From: Prostheceraeus crozeri
Taxonomy: Eukaryota; Platyhelminthes; Polycladida; Euryleptidae
NCBI GenBank assembly: GCA_907163375.1
Contig: CAJQUW010016138.1
Location: 667,524-731,523, forward strand
DNA length: 64,000 nt
Reading direction: 5' to 3'
A model generated the notes under the pieces. That model searched no databases and had not been told where the DNA came from. It worked only from the letters and a program-made list of their open reading frames with translations. Within the stretch, counting starts at the first letter, position 1; the number at the start of each line of letters is the position of its first letter. This document shows, one piece after another, positions 54,467 through 63,774 of the stretch. Position numbers and translations under genes: made by a program.

Positions 54467-55088
54467 TGGTAGATAGTCGATTGCAGATTACGCTAGCAGA
54501 TTTCAATCACTGAAACGGAAAGATGAGAATCGTTTCATTTGCCTAGTCAACGTTTATCATGGGAACAATCATTGGAGTGACATCTAATGAATTACATTTC
54601 ACTCTACTCCATATCATAAAGACTAACCTTTGTCGAATGGCTAAAGTACTCTGACCTGGCGAGAGAAAGCATCACGTTGAGTATGAAGTCGAACACCTAA
54701 CATGAGCAACGGCTCAGAGGTTTCGGTCTAACAAACGACGAACAACCCGTGCAACGCAATCCCTTTACGGCAGTACCCGCCGTCCCGAAGGAACGCTCGA
54801 GCAAGGGAGGTATTACAGCGATGATATGTTTTATGAGCAGAAGATGTGATAGCAAGAGACTACATGAAAACAACCTGATAGCAGGAGCTCACCGACACTC
54901 ACCTTGTGAAAGATAGATGTGAAGAGCAGAGCTGGTGCACTGCCTTTTATAAGATTTTCCTAAGCGGTGAATGGATGAGACCTCTCGTCCAATCACAGAC
55001 GAGCTGGAGTTCCCGATGTGCGCACACATTTGTAACAAGTTATTGAAATCGTGTTGGGCAAAAATGTTGTTTAGCAATAGACTCAACC
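54466..55088. promoter_or_regulatory. PolB leader and divergent promoter of element 2
   Basis: Inverted homologue of 13,015-13,644. TATA at 54,944-54,953 (minus), leader splice donor at about 54,903, and the structured leader unit at about 54,690-54,850 (ACGGCAGTACCCGCCGTCCCG hairpin core). Confidence 0.6.
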
Positions 55089-55515
55089 ATGGCACCTGAA
55101 GTCAATACATTGAAACATGATGATTGCACGATTCGTTTTCATCAAGAGTGCTTCGGAGGCTTAATACAAGATTACATCCTTGAGTTTCAAAGGGAGGAGA
55201 CAGAATTGGAAGCATATTTAGACTACACACGAGAAATATTTACGGAGTTGATATCTTATTTCAAAGACAGTCTCATCAAGGCTCATTTAATTGCACATGT
55301 CAAGTAGCGGAAAGTGTTGATTTTCAATTTCCTTCCTACGGACAAGAATATGTTACTGATGCTTCTGAGTTTTATACACGACATCTGCGGAAGATTATTT
55401 CTCGGATGGACAACCTTCATGGTTACGACAATCATTTGCTTCTGAATAAAATAAACCATATTTTCATTGCTATTAGTAAAGTGGGTTTCAATGATGTTAA
55501 ATCAAAGACCAAATA
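55089..55515 (+). pseudogene. Family A gene (element 2, copy 3; partner of PolB), fossil
   Basis: Counterpart of the 12,562-13,014 protein, over 90% alike, head-to-head with PolB as in element 1. It starts MAPEVNTLKHDDCTIRFHQE and reaches the DASEFYTRHLRKIISRMDN signature. It is broken, with about one break. Shared position in both elements shows that the family A-PolB divergent pair is the conserved core of the element. Confidence 0.75.
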
Positions 55516-55899
55516 AAGTATTTTTTCATGACACTTGTGTTGTGCTAAACTTTTTAATGCTGTGGTGAACACTGTTTTCATATAACATTCTAAACTCTCA
55601 GTCTCACTGCAGTACAGAACTGCTTTTAGTAAACCTGATGAAGCTAATTTAACAGTCATGAAGTTTGAATTTTCTAATAGGTAAAAATTTGACAACTGTC
55701 TCCAATAAAACTTTCTAACACTGAAAGTAAGTTACAAGACAATCTACACTGTGCAGTAAAACCTTCTAAAACTTTCTAGTGCTGTGGTGAGTTCGGTCAG
55801 TCATACAACGTCAATGATCAAACTCTATTTTCGCAAACGTGCGTCGAGGTAAATTATTTGACTACACTGACGCTTACATTTTATGACATGTGTGTTTCA

Positions 55900-56640
55900 T
55901 AAAACGTCATGATCAAAGTTTTCCAACTATACATCAACCTGTGTTGCAGTATAAACTTTTGTACAAACCATGATACACTTTCTGACTAGACTTATGAATA
56001 AACGTCATGATCAAACTTTCTAACTATACATCAACCTGTGTTGCAGTATAAACTTTTGTACAAACCATGATACACTTTCTGACTAGACTTATGAATAAAC
56101 GTCATGATCAAACTTACTAATTATACATCAACCTGTGTTGCAGTATAAACGTTTGTACAAGCCATGATACACTTTCTGACTAGACTTATGAATAAACGTC
56201 ATGATCAAACTTTCTAACTATACATCAACCTGTGTTGCAGTATAAACTTTTGTACAAGCCATGATACACTTTCTGACTAGACTTATGAATAAACGTCATG
56301 ATCAAACTTTCTAACTATACATCAACCTGTGTTGCAGTATAAACTTTTGTACAAACCATGATACACTTTCTGACTAGACTTATGAATAAACGTCATGATC
56401 AAACTTTCTAACTATACATCAACCTGTGTTGCAGTATAAACTTTTGTACAAACCATGATACACTTTCTGACTAGACTTATGAATAAACGTCATGATCAAA
56501 CTTTCTAACTCTACATTAACCTGTGCTGCACTATAAACGTTTGTACAAACCATGATATACTTTCTGACTAGACTTATGAATAAACGTCATGAACAAACTT
56601 TTCTAACTATACATTAACCTGTGCTGCAGTGAAACCTTTG
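55900..56640. repeat. Tandem array of 97-bp units, about eight copies
   Basis: GTCATGATCAAAC begins units at about 55,906, 56,004, 56,101, 56,198, 56,295, 56,392, 56,489 and 56,586; the period is 97 bp. Each unit contains CTATACATCAACCTGTGTTGCAG, GTACAAACCATGATACAC and GACTAGACTTATGAATAAA. A related but more diverged array is in the TIRs of element 1 (about 11,840-12,180 and 23,260-23,600). Confidence 0.92.
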
Positions 56641-57981
56641 TACAACACTGACAAGAGCTTGTTCACTAGCAAAGAGAGAAGTCTGTGATGTGTTGCGTGT
56701 GGCGCATGAATGTCCTCCCTTCATTCCATTCATCATTTTTCTTCCCCTCTGCATTCCATATCCGAAGATATGTATCTGGCTTGGGACCACTTTAGCTGCA
56801 TTAGACGGTTGGCCCTTAAAAGAGCCCATGGGTCGTTCTCCGTCCAAAGACACTCTCACTTCTGCAAAAACTCTGAAAGAAAAAGAATATGAGATTAGAG
56901 GCGGCAAGGAAATGATCATGTTGAAGTAACTTAGTGGCAACTTCTTCCGAACTATTCGGACGACGAAGTCCTCCAGCTCTCCAGTGATGTTCAACTTCAT
57001 ATGTAGGCACCGGACTCCGTCGCCCTCATAGCATGTCTGTGTCGAATTGGGGTCGTCAGTGATTGTGGGGATGTCACAGATGTTGTTTTCAAAGAGGGGA
57101 AGATGGACTTCATACACTCTTCTTTTTCTACTCTTCAAACACTCATGCAGTCGCTCAACTTCACCTGCGAACCTCTTATTTATGTCCTTCACTTCCTCCG
57201 TCTCCTTCACCACGCTTCGCATCCGCTCTATCTCTTCATCCTTCCTCGACAAACTCGCTTGCAAACTCTCCACCAAACCTGCCTTCCTCATCAACTCGCT
57301 CCTTTCCGCCATCCATTCCTTCTCCTTCTTTCTCATACTCTCTAACTCTTCCCTCGTTGCCCTATACCCCTCAACCTTCGCCACCTGCTCTTCATTCTCC
57401 TTCAAAACTTTTCTATTTACACTTTCCAAACCCATCACACGATCCTTCAACCTAACAAATGCCTCCGTATCACACCCCTCTTCCCGCCGTGGCGATGACG
57501 CTGACATCGGTTTACCCACTTCCTCACCCTCCCCCTCCAGATCACCGATATCCCCAAACAAATCCTTAATCACCTTATCCAAATCAACATCATCCTTCTT
57601 CTTCATTTCCGCTCTCAACTCAACTTCCTCACTCGAACTCTCATCACTCGCCTTCGTCACCACTTTCTCCCCAACCACGCCCTCAATCGTTGCCACCGCC
57701 TTCCTCACCTCTTCCATTTCCAACAACTCTCCCTCAAACCACGTCTTGAACCCCTTCTCTCCGATAGTCCCACTCTCACACTGCACATGCGCCTTGATAA
57801 ATTCTGCCTCATCCCCCATCACACATACCCGACAAGACACACACAACCTCAACATCACTTTCCTCTCATGGCCCATCGTCCCCTCTTTAGCTTTTAAATG
57901 CTTCTTGAGCTCACTCCCTCTGGCAATCTCGCCGCAACTGCATTTGCCCACTAGCATCTTGGCGTTGCTCGGTTTCGTCAT
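56640..57981 (-). CDS. Zinc-binding, coiled-coil protein (element 2)
   Basis: Begins MTKPSNAKMLVGKCSCGEIARG with a small zinc-binding-like region (CSCGE...H, LCVSCRVCVMG, then H and C in AHVQCES). An acidic middle (DESSSEEVELR) follows, then a coiled coil over about residues 190-300 (VEGYRATREELESMRKKEKEW, EEIERMRSVVKETEEV). The C-terminal block TCYEGDGVRCLHMKLNITGELEDF with a basic RIVRKKLPLSY end is conserved in the element 3 homologue. Beyond that the frame runs into likely intron and 3' UTR, since a histone-type stem-loop lies at 56,811-56,826, so the true C-terminus is near 56,930-56,900. A TATA box at 58,232-58,239 and an intron in the leader precede it. Absent from element 1. Confidence 0.65.
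56811..56826 (-). promoter_or_regulatory. Histone-mRNA-type 3' stem-loop of the coiled-coil gene (strong)
   Basis: On the minus strand GGCTCT-TTTA-AGGGCC followed by AACC and preceded by GAACGACCCAT. This is very close to the animal histone consensus GGCTCTTTTCAGAGCC. Confidence 0.72.
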
Positions 57982-59140
57982 GATAATTCTGTAAAGATAG
58001 AGTAAAATTTGATGGCAAGTGTTTATAGGATACTACTTGCTGATATGCATTGAAAGACTAAGTCATCAAACATTTGACAGCAAACGTTGGAATAAAATCG
58101 TCAACCAAAGTTAAAGAGTATGATTCCTAGCTTTATCCTAAATCCCAAAGTTTGATAGCAAACCTTGTCAGAGCACTCAACGTTCGTCTTGTAACTTGAA
58201 ACAGGAGTGAAGACTAGAGAAAAGTCGCGGTTTATATACCCAGCGAGCACAAACCTATGATTCAGACCTTCCTTATTTGGACATGCTTTTAACTTGACAA
58301 CAGCAGTTTTACTATGTATGGGCATCGCGAGTCACCGTGCTTTCTGTTACCAACTCCCAACACAAAGACGGATTCCCCTATGACGTGAAAAGGTTTGACG
58401 TCAATGCTTGCAGTAACCATCCCATTTTTACCAAGTTACAATGACAAACGATAGACGTTGCCAACCCTGAGTTACTGAGGCTAGACGAAGAAGGCCTGAT
58501 AGTAAGCCAGCAAGCGTTTGGGTGTTAAGCTCTTGAATCCGTTACAGGCATTACTCAGAGGGGATCTTATCCCAACTCCAAGGCCTCGACCCACAAATCC
58601 AACTTCGAGCGAACAGAGCGTGCGTCATATCACTGTGTTGGTATCCGGGCCCCAGTTTTGACATGAAAACCGGTGGAGTTATTTACAAGAGGAAACGACC
58701 CAAGTCACAGAGACTCATAAACGACTGCTTTTTATTCAAAAACTTTAATTATTGTCATAAAATATGAATTTAAATTTTTCAGTATTTTAGTACTACTCAT
58801 AAAACGTTTATAAGTAGTCTGTCACCTACAGCACAGCAAGAGCTGTCGAATGTTTTTTGAATCAAGTCTAAAGGACTTGTAGAAGCAAAGTTATAGCCGT
58901 TTGAAGATTTCGGCCTACTATCATCAAATGGTCAGTCATGCTATACTGACTAACCTATAAGTCTGACACCTTAGCTGATATCAGCAATGGAAAGTCAGAA
59001 GTCCGATATCGGAACTCAAGAGAAACGACTTACCTGCAGTCAGTTTCTCAACTTAGTGAAATTCCTCTCACGATCCCGTTCTTATATACCCTGTGAATAT
59101 GCAATCGATAAGAGGGGGGGGTCAAAACATTATTTGTCAC
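57982..59140 (-). promoter_or_regulatory. Promoter/leader region of the coiled-coil gene and TIR promoter
   Basis: TATATAAA (58,232-58,239, minus) is followed by a short exon and a leader intron before the ATG at 57,981. Further out TATATAAG (59,082-59,089, minus) is followed by a GCAGGTAAGT donor (about 59,030). The stretch 58,330-58,700 is the inverted homologue of 32,870-33,350 in element 3, including AACTCCACCGGTTTTCATGTC. No other gene seen. Confidence 0.6.
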
Positions 59141-59961
59141 AAATTTGACGCTGATTCTAAATCTGGTCTCTGTTTTCCCGTCCGAGGCTTGCTTCACCCA
59201 CTAGAGCGATTTTCATAAACATTCTAACTGTGTCGTTTTTCGCCAAGGTCCCAAATTTTCAATAACGTCTCACCTCTAAACGAAGGCAGATACGAACAAG
59301 CCATGTTTTCCACTGAATTTGTCTCACTCCCAGCTTTCAAATGAGCTATTGTACGACTTTCTACGATGTCTACAACCAAAGTTGGAAGATCGTTGCAGAG
59401 GGGGGGGTCAGAACTTTTTCTCTCCGATTTTGCTGGAAACATCCTTCCTAACCCAAAATTTCACGTAGACTCCGAATCTGCACTCCATTTTCCCATCCGA
59501 GGTCTCCTTCTGCCCGAAACATGGACCTTCTCATCCCAAAACATCCAACACCTACCTTTTCCAACTCTGACGTTTTCAAAGATTCCACCCCTTGCCTCTT
59601 CACTCCTCCTTCCGTCCTTCCCAACCCAAAATTTCACGTAGATTCCACATCTGAACTCCACTTTCCAATCCAAACCCTCCTTCATGACGAATTCCAGCCT
59701 TTCTCATCCCAAAACCTCCAACACCTGACTTTTTCAACTCTACCACTCCACCCCTTCTCCCTTCCGAGATTCCACTCCTAACTGGAAAACTCCTGCCTTC
59801 CTTCCCGAGGGGGGGTGGGGACCCGTTTTCTCCTAACGGACCCATTCCTCCATCACATCCTTGACCCTCTCCCTCACCTTCCTGCCAGAGGGGGGGCTGA
59901 GTCAGCATGATGACTCATCACTGCACCGCACTGTCCTTGCGTCTGGGATGGGGTTACTACT
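59140..59961 (-). repeat. Right TIR of element 2
   Basis: Inverted match to 41,957-43,085, lacking the extra 320-bp unit. Confidence 0.88.
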
Positions 59962-59967
59962 TATGTT
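59962..59967. repeat. 6-bp target-site duplication of element 2, right copy
   Basis: TATGTT after GGGGTTACTACT. Confidence 0.95.
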
Positions 59968-60219
59968 GATACCGTTAGATGTTTTTTCGATGTTTTTGAC
60001 TTCCGATGTTTTCAGAGGTATGTAATTTGTTTTATACATTATGTTTATGCGATTACTAAGATGCAATACCTAGTCCAAACTCTAAACTTTATTTCGAAAT
60101 TCATCTCTACTACATCACCAATATTTTCAGAGCTCATTATTTCATAAGCAATTTCGTGAACCTTTTCAGCGAAGCCTCACTAAAAACTGCACTGGTGTAT
60201 ATGTAGCCTTTTATTCACT

Positions 60220-60538
60220 TTACAGGTTGTTGAATCATGCTTCGGATGGTAGCTGAAGTCATCCTACCTCGAAGACATCAACAACTTCAAAATGGCATAC
60301 ATTGATTTGGATGTCAACGTGACGCCCAAAGTACATGCCGTTATCAACGAAAGAAGGTGCGAGATTCAACGAAGAATTGGGACGATGTTCAGAACAAGCA
60401 GGAGAGTCAGTCCATCATGATTTCGCAAAGACCTGGGAAAACTATAAGTTAAAGTCCCTGTCTCATCCTGAATATGGCAATTCGCTGAAACGAGCTGTAC
60501 GTGCATACAATGGTCGCCATCTAGTAAACTTATAGACT
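60220..60538 (+). pseudogene. RAG1-like transposase, last exon
   Basis: After an acceptor TTTACAG at about 60,229: VVESCFGW, a stop, LEDINNFKMAYIDLDVNVTPK, VHAVINE, then in a shifted frame CSEQAGESVHHDFAKTWENY, HPEYGNSLKRAVRAYNGRHL. The block SEQAGESVHHDF corresponds to RAG1 ASEGNESGNKLFRRF with catalytic E962. This completes the D...D...E order of the exons at 36,965 and 40,591. One stop and one frameshift show that it is inactive. Confidence 0.6.
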
Positions 60539-60719
60539 AAAATCAAATCTTCTTTGTCCGGCTGATATAGTATACCCAGGACTTCACTTCTTCTAATTAT
60601 ATGAGCTCAATTAAGATTGTCATTTTTTCTTTCATGGTCATTAGTTCGACATAATATCTTTTGTCTTCTACCGGTATAACATACATGTAGTTTTCCATAT
60701 AGTAATGAACATTACAAAC

Positions 60720-61249
60720 ATACCAATATACCATGATAGCATAGCAAAAATCACTTTTAATCAATCAGATCGCCATTGATTAATAATTAATATGTAACTT
60801 GTAGTCTGCTGCAGTTATGATATTTTGGATATCATATTCGTTTTCTGCGTCATAATCTTACATCTAATCAACATTTTAAACATTTTAATATTCCATATCG
60901 TGTAATCGATCATCAATCAATCAATCAGATCGATATTGATCAATAGCTCATCCGAAACGTAAAATCGGCTGTAGTTATGATACTTTGGATATCATATTCG
61001 TTTTCTGCCAGGTTAGTTTGCATATTATATTGCACTATTATGACATCACAGACGCACAAATCTACTAAATTAATCACTGGTAATCAATCAGATCAATACT
61101 GATCAAAAAAAGTCAATTATCTTTTGAAGAGCTCGTCGTACGATTTTTTGAAATCATATACGTTTTCAGCACAAAATTTTGATGTAGAATCAATTTTCAG
61201 ATTTTATGGACAATTTTTTCAAGGTTAAAGTCAATTTCCAAGCACTGTG
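60720..61249 (-). repeat. Right terminal inverted repeat of the RAG1-like transposon
   Basis: Inverted match to 36,069-36,640. It ends CACTGTG at 61,243-61,249, followed by GAGA (61,250-61,253). Confidence 0.8.
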
Positions 61250-61334
61250 GAGATCTCTAGTTATATAAATATTCAAATTGGCCCACTGATTCAATCAGTT
61301 TTTCAACAATTATGCTTTCTTCCATGACTTTCAT
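61250..61334 (-). pseudogene. Harbinger MADF protein, N-terminal part
   Basis: Minus strand from the ATG at 61,334: MKVMEESIIVEKLIESVGQF followed by EYLYN and a TAG, then RS at the junction. LIExVxxxExLYNxxSPxYKD is the first helix and loop of a MADF domain. It continues in phase to SPQYKD at 36,068 across the RAG1-like transposon. The TAG directly before the junction codon is an additional lesion. Confidence 0.75.
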
Positions 61335-61557
61335 CGCTCTCTCTGCCGCTGAGAATGGGACTGATCTCCTAACCTAAGCGGTGGAGCGAGCGGCAGCTAC
61401 AAATTCCCTTATCACACAAATTTGCAGCTGCCCGAAGACGTGCAATTACACGGACAATTTTCTCTGACATGAGGGGCAAGATAGAGGAGATAAGACTTCG
61501 GTCAGAGAGTTCAGCGGTGAAGCTGAGCGGCAGAACGGTGGCAATGTGAATCGGCCT
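61335..61557. repeat. Harbinger right subterminal region
   Basis: Contains several GAGCGGCAG / CGGTGAAG words related to the terminal repeat, including an inner copy near 61,340-61,400. It ends with the inverted terminus ...GAATCGGCCT. Confidence 0.6.
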
Positions 61558-61654
61558 TTAGAGTTTTATAAACTAGGAATCAATCGCTTGCCATCAAGCG
61601 TTTCCGGACTTTTAAATCGATAGTCATTCTATTTCATCTTTCCTTTTACAGATC

Positions 61655-62719
61655 ATGGGAGGTAACAGCAAATTTCTATTTAAAAAGTGCTCGTGTGGCG
61701 AGATCAAAAGGAGTGTTGAATTCAAGAGACATATCAACAAGTTTAAGGATGCTCCCCTAAAACATAGAGAAATAGACGTCGTTTCCGGCTGCGAAACATG
61801 GCTCAAATTCCTAAAAGGTAAAGGACATGCAGAATTTTATGAAACTCATTTGAAATGTCCAGTGAAGAAGGTTGTTAATTATACAACTTCTGACATCGGC
61901 AAAACCATCATGTCTTATTCTAATCAACATATGGTTGATTTGGATGCAGCTTTACAAGATGCAATCGACGCTATCGTTGAACGTCCCATGCCAAGTGCCA
62001 GGGCACCCCCCTCATCCAATGAGTCCGGTGACACCTCAGATGAATCTGACTCTGAGGAAGTTGTCGTAAAGACAAAACCAGATGCGGCTACAAAACCGAT
62101 AATGCATTCCTCCCCCAACAAACCGAAGGGGATTAAAGTCTAGACAGAAAACTGGAATAAAGATGAACAGGCTGCAAAAATCGGTCAGGAATTCGCAATT
62201 ACAAAATTGAAAGACGAGTTGAGCAGGTATAAAAATGAATGTGCATCTCTTAGAGAGGAAAATTTCCAACTCAAAGGCCAAATTGATGAAATAAAAAACC
62301 TGAAGAAACAGGTCATCAACTTGGAATCATTCCGCGAGCGAGCGCTGGCTAGCGAGAAACGAGTCAGTGAGCAAGTCGAATGTATTAAAAATGTAGAATC
62401 TCAAGAACAGACACTCAAACTGCAAATTGAGCAGGTAAAAATGAACCTGGCTGAAGTCAAAGATACAGTCGCAAAGGAGAGGAGAACAAAGTTACATCTT
62501 CCAGTTGTTAGCAGTCGCATAGTTGACGACATAATTTCAGAAAGCGAAGATCTTGACTGTACTTTTGAATGTTATGAGGGAGCGATAGCGGAGATGCGTT
62601 GCCTACACATCTCCATTAAGCATGATGGAGAAATCAAACAACTACGACATCGCAAACGGAAGTTACCCAAGAAGTATTTGGCTCACCCTCCACCAGCGAA
62701 GGGGTCACGAAAGGTCTAA
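61655..62719 (+). pseudogene. Zinc-binding, coiled-coil gene of element 3, fossil
   Basis: Homologue of the 57,981 gene: FKKCSCGEIKRSVEFKRHIN, DVVSGCETW, HLKCPVKK; an acidic middle (SGDTSDESDSEEVVVK); a coiled coil (LSRYKNECASLREENFQLKG, EQTLKLQIEQVKM); and the C-terminal FECYEGAIAEMRCLHISI with basic RHRKRKLPKKY. Protein identity to the element 2 copy is low outside these blocks, so elements 2 and 3 are well separated. An acceptor (TTTTACAG) lies just before the ATG, ending a leader intron that holds the Harbinger insertion. Broken, with about one break. A histone-type stem-loop follows. Confidence 0.7.
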
Positions 62720-62814
62720 GTGAATATGCTAAGTTAATATTCATCTCTATCAGTTGAATAAAAATTCATCCTTTTTCCTTCTATTTTTCAGATATAACGT
62801 GAACGAACCATCAG

Positions 62815-62828
62815 CCCTCTTAAGGGCC
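62815..62828 (+). promoter_or_regulatory. Histone-mRNA-type 3' stem-loop of the element 3 coiled-coil gene
   Basis: GCCCT-CTTA-AGGGC followed by CACC and preceded by GAACGAACCATCA, about 95 bp after the stop and just after a TTTTTCAG acceptor-like site. GCAAGACATG downstream loosely resembles a histone downstream element. Confidence 0.68.
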
Positions 62829-62939
62829 ACCATGGGGCAAGACATGATAGTACCTCCTCGCGGTTTGCCCTGGACAGGCTTCGGTCTGACTAAATCTATC
62901 ATATAAATTAAAGCATCAAGTTGTATCAGTCAAATTTAA

Positions 62940-63200
62940 CGGTGCATGGCACGGAGAACTTCGGTATGATACTTCCTGCTGATGGGCGTTCTCTTTTGAA
63001 ACGGCGGTGAGACCCGCAGTGATAAGTGCCGCATGGGGTAGAGACTTCCTTAATCCGACCCTCCGAACGGTGTGGTCGTATTTCCTCGACGTAGCGCTTT
63101 GACCGTCATGGGCGACATTTAGCCATCTGTCACAGGTTTCCTTATAAATTCTCCATTGCATACGTTATCTGAGAATGAATCATGAGTTCTCTTAAGAACT
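62940..63200 (+). ncRNA. Conserved structured unit plus terminal stem-loop (element 3)
   Basis: Same order of words as 11,355-11,656 in element 1 (GATACTTCCTG-TGGGCGTTCT, ACGGCGGTGA, CAACGT/CGACGTAGCGCTTTGA, GGGCGACATTTAGC), ending with GAATGAATCATG and AGTTCT-CTTA-AGAACT (63,185-63,200). It could be a non-coding transcript processed like a histone mRNA. Confidence 0.45.
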
Positions 63201-63204
63201 ACCT

Positions 63205-63770
63205 CTTCCATAGAGGCTAAATGATGAAGGGATGAAACGGGAGGGCACTCTTGCGCCACACGCAAACAGATACATCTTCTCTCTTCACTAACGCATCAAG
63301 CTCTTCAGACCTCATACTCAGTTAAATAACGACTGGAAAACGTTGTTCATAACTGCAATGTATATCGTAGGTTTCCCGAACTACTCAAGGACTACTCAAG
63401 GAGGCTACTCAAGGGGGGGGTCGTCACTTCCCGAACGCAACTTGTCTTTTATCAAGACTAAAGATAGAAAAATGTTCCTACATCGGTACCGCAGTGTTTA
63501 TCAGTACCGCACTGTGTTTCATAGGGTTTATAAATTAAGAAGTCCTGTGGTGTTTTACTTCTTCACACATTACGAATGTAGAAACCTATCTCACATGAAA
63601 ATGCAATGTGTAGAAACAGAATCTTAATGTCAAAACCAAACTCACAACAAACTGTAATGTGCAACACTAGAAACTTGAAACATAAATAATAACAAGCATG
63701 ATGGCAGTGAAGTAGAAACGTAAGTGCTGTCAACATTTTATTAGGTTGAGTCCAATTTAGTTTTGGAAAT
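63205..63770. other. Element 3 interior without a recognised gene
   Basis: Starts with the GGGAGGGCACT-TTGCGCCACACGCAA word also seen after the stem-loop in elements 1 and 2. A G-run occurs at 63,413. No supported gene. Confidence 0.4.
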
Positions 63771-63774
63771 AGCA

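Larger units (their letters stand above)
41957..59961. mobile_element. Polinton-like element 2 (PolB-TBP type), complete ends, fossil
   Basis: 18.0-kb element with AGTAGTAACCCC...GGGGTTACTACT ends and TATGTT duplications. Order: left TIR; family A; proline-rich protein with stem-loop; family B copy 1; RING-like; unknown 176-residue protein; family A; 88-bp repeats; family B copy 2 with stem-loop and CAAGAAAGA; small conserved ORF; TBP homologue; repeats; PolB (minus); family A; 97-bp tandem array; zinc/coiled-coil gene (minus) with stem-loop; promoter region; right TIR. No integrase, capsid, protease or packaging ATPase recognised. It is broken, with several breaks, mostly in PolB. It is inserted in an intron of the RAG1-like transposase gene. 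Confidence 0.85.
36069..61249 (+). mobile_element. RAG1/Transib/Chapaev-like DDE transposon with CACRGTG ends
   Basis: Inverted repeats of about 550 bp bound a multi-exon transposase relic (36,965-60,538). Both ends start with CACRGTG (CACGGTG left; CACAGTG when the right end is read inward) and are flanked by GAGA (36,065-36,068 and 61,250-61,253). Removing the interval with one GAGA restores the MADF domain of the Harbinger in frame. Transib elements give 5-bp and Chapaev 4-bp duplications, so the 4-bp flank leans to Chapaev, while the heptamer-like end recalls RAG signals. The 25-kb span is due to nested Tc1 copies and Polinton-like element 2. Confidence 0.65.
33550..61557. mobile_element. 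PIF/Harbinger transposon, expanded to 28 kb by nested insertions
   Basis: Ends AGGCCGGTTCTCATTGC (33,550) and, inverted, AGGCCGATTCACATTGC (61,557) form imperfect inverted repeats of about 35-45 bp flanked by TTA on both sides (33,547-33,549 and 61,558-61,560), the 3-bp duplication expected of Harbinger. It carries the two usual genes: a DDE transposase and a MADF/Myb-like DNA-binding protein in convergent orientation. Without the 25-kb insertion at 36,069 it would be about 2.8 kb. It sits in an intron of element 3. Confidence 0.85.

Noticed and set aside
55900-56640. CRISPR-like array
   Set aside because: Direct 97-bp repeats without unique spacers in an animal genome; an ordinary tandem satellite.
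57047-57994. 315-codon plus-strand frame opposite the coiled-coil gene
   Set aside because: It is the antisense shadow of the minus-strand protein. It is leucine/serine/proline-rich without domains, and the minus frame has a homologue in element 3.
61655-62719. Treating the coiled-coil gene as a host gene
   Set aside because: Its homologue lies inside element 2 and it shares that element's leader, promoter and stem-loop, so it belongs to element 3.
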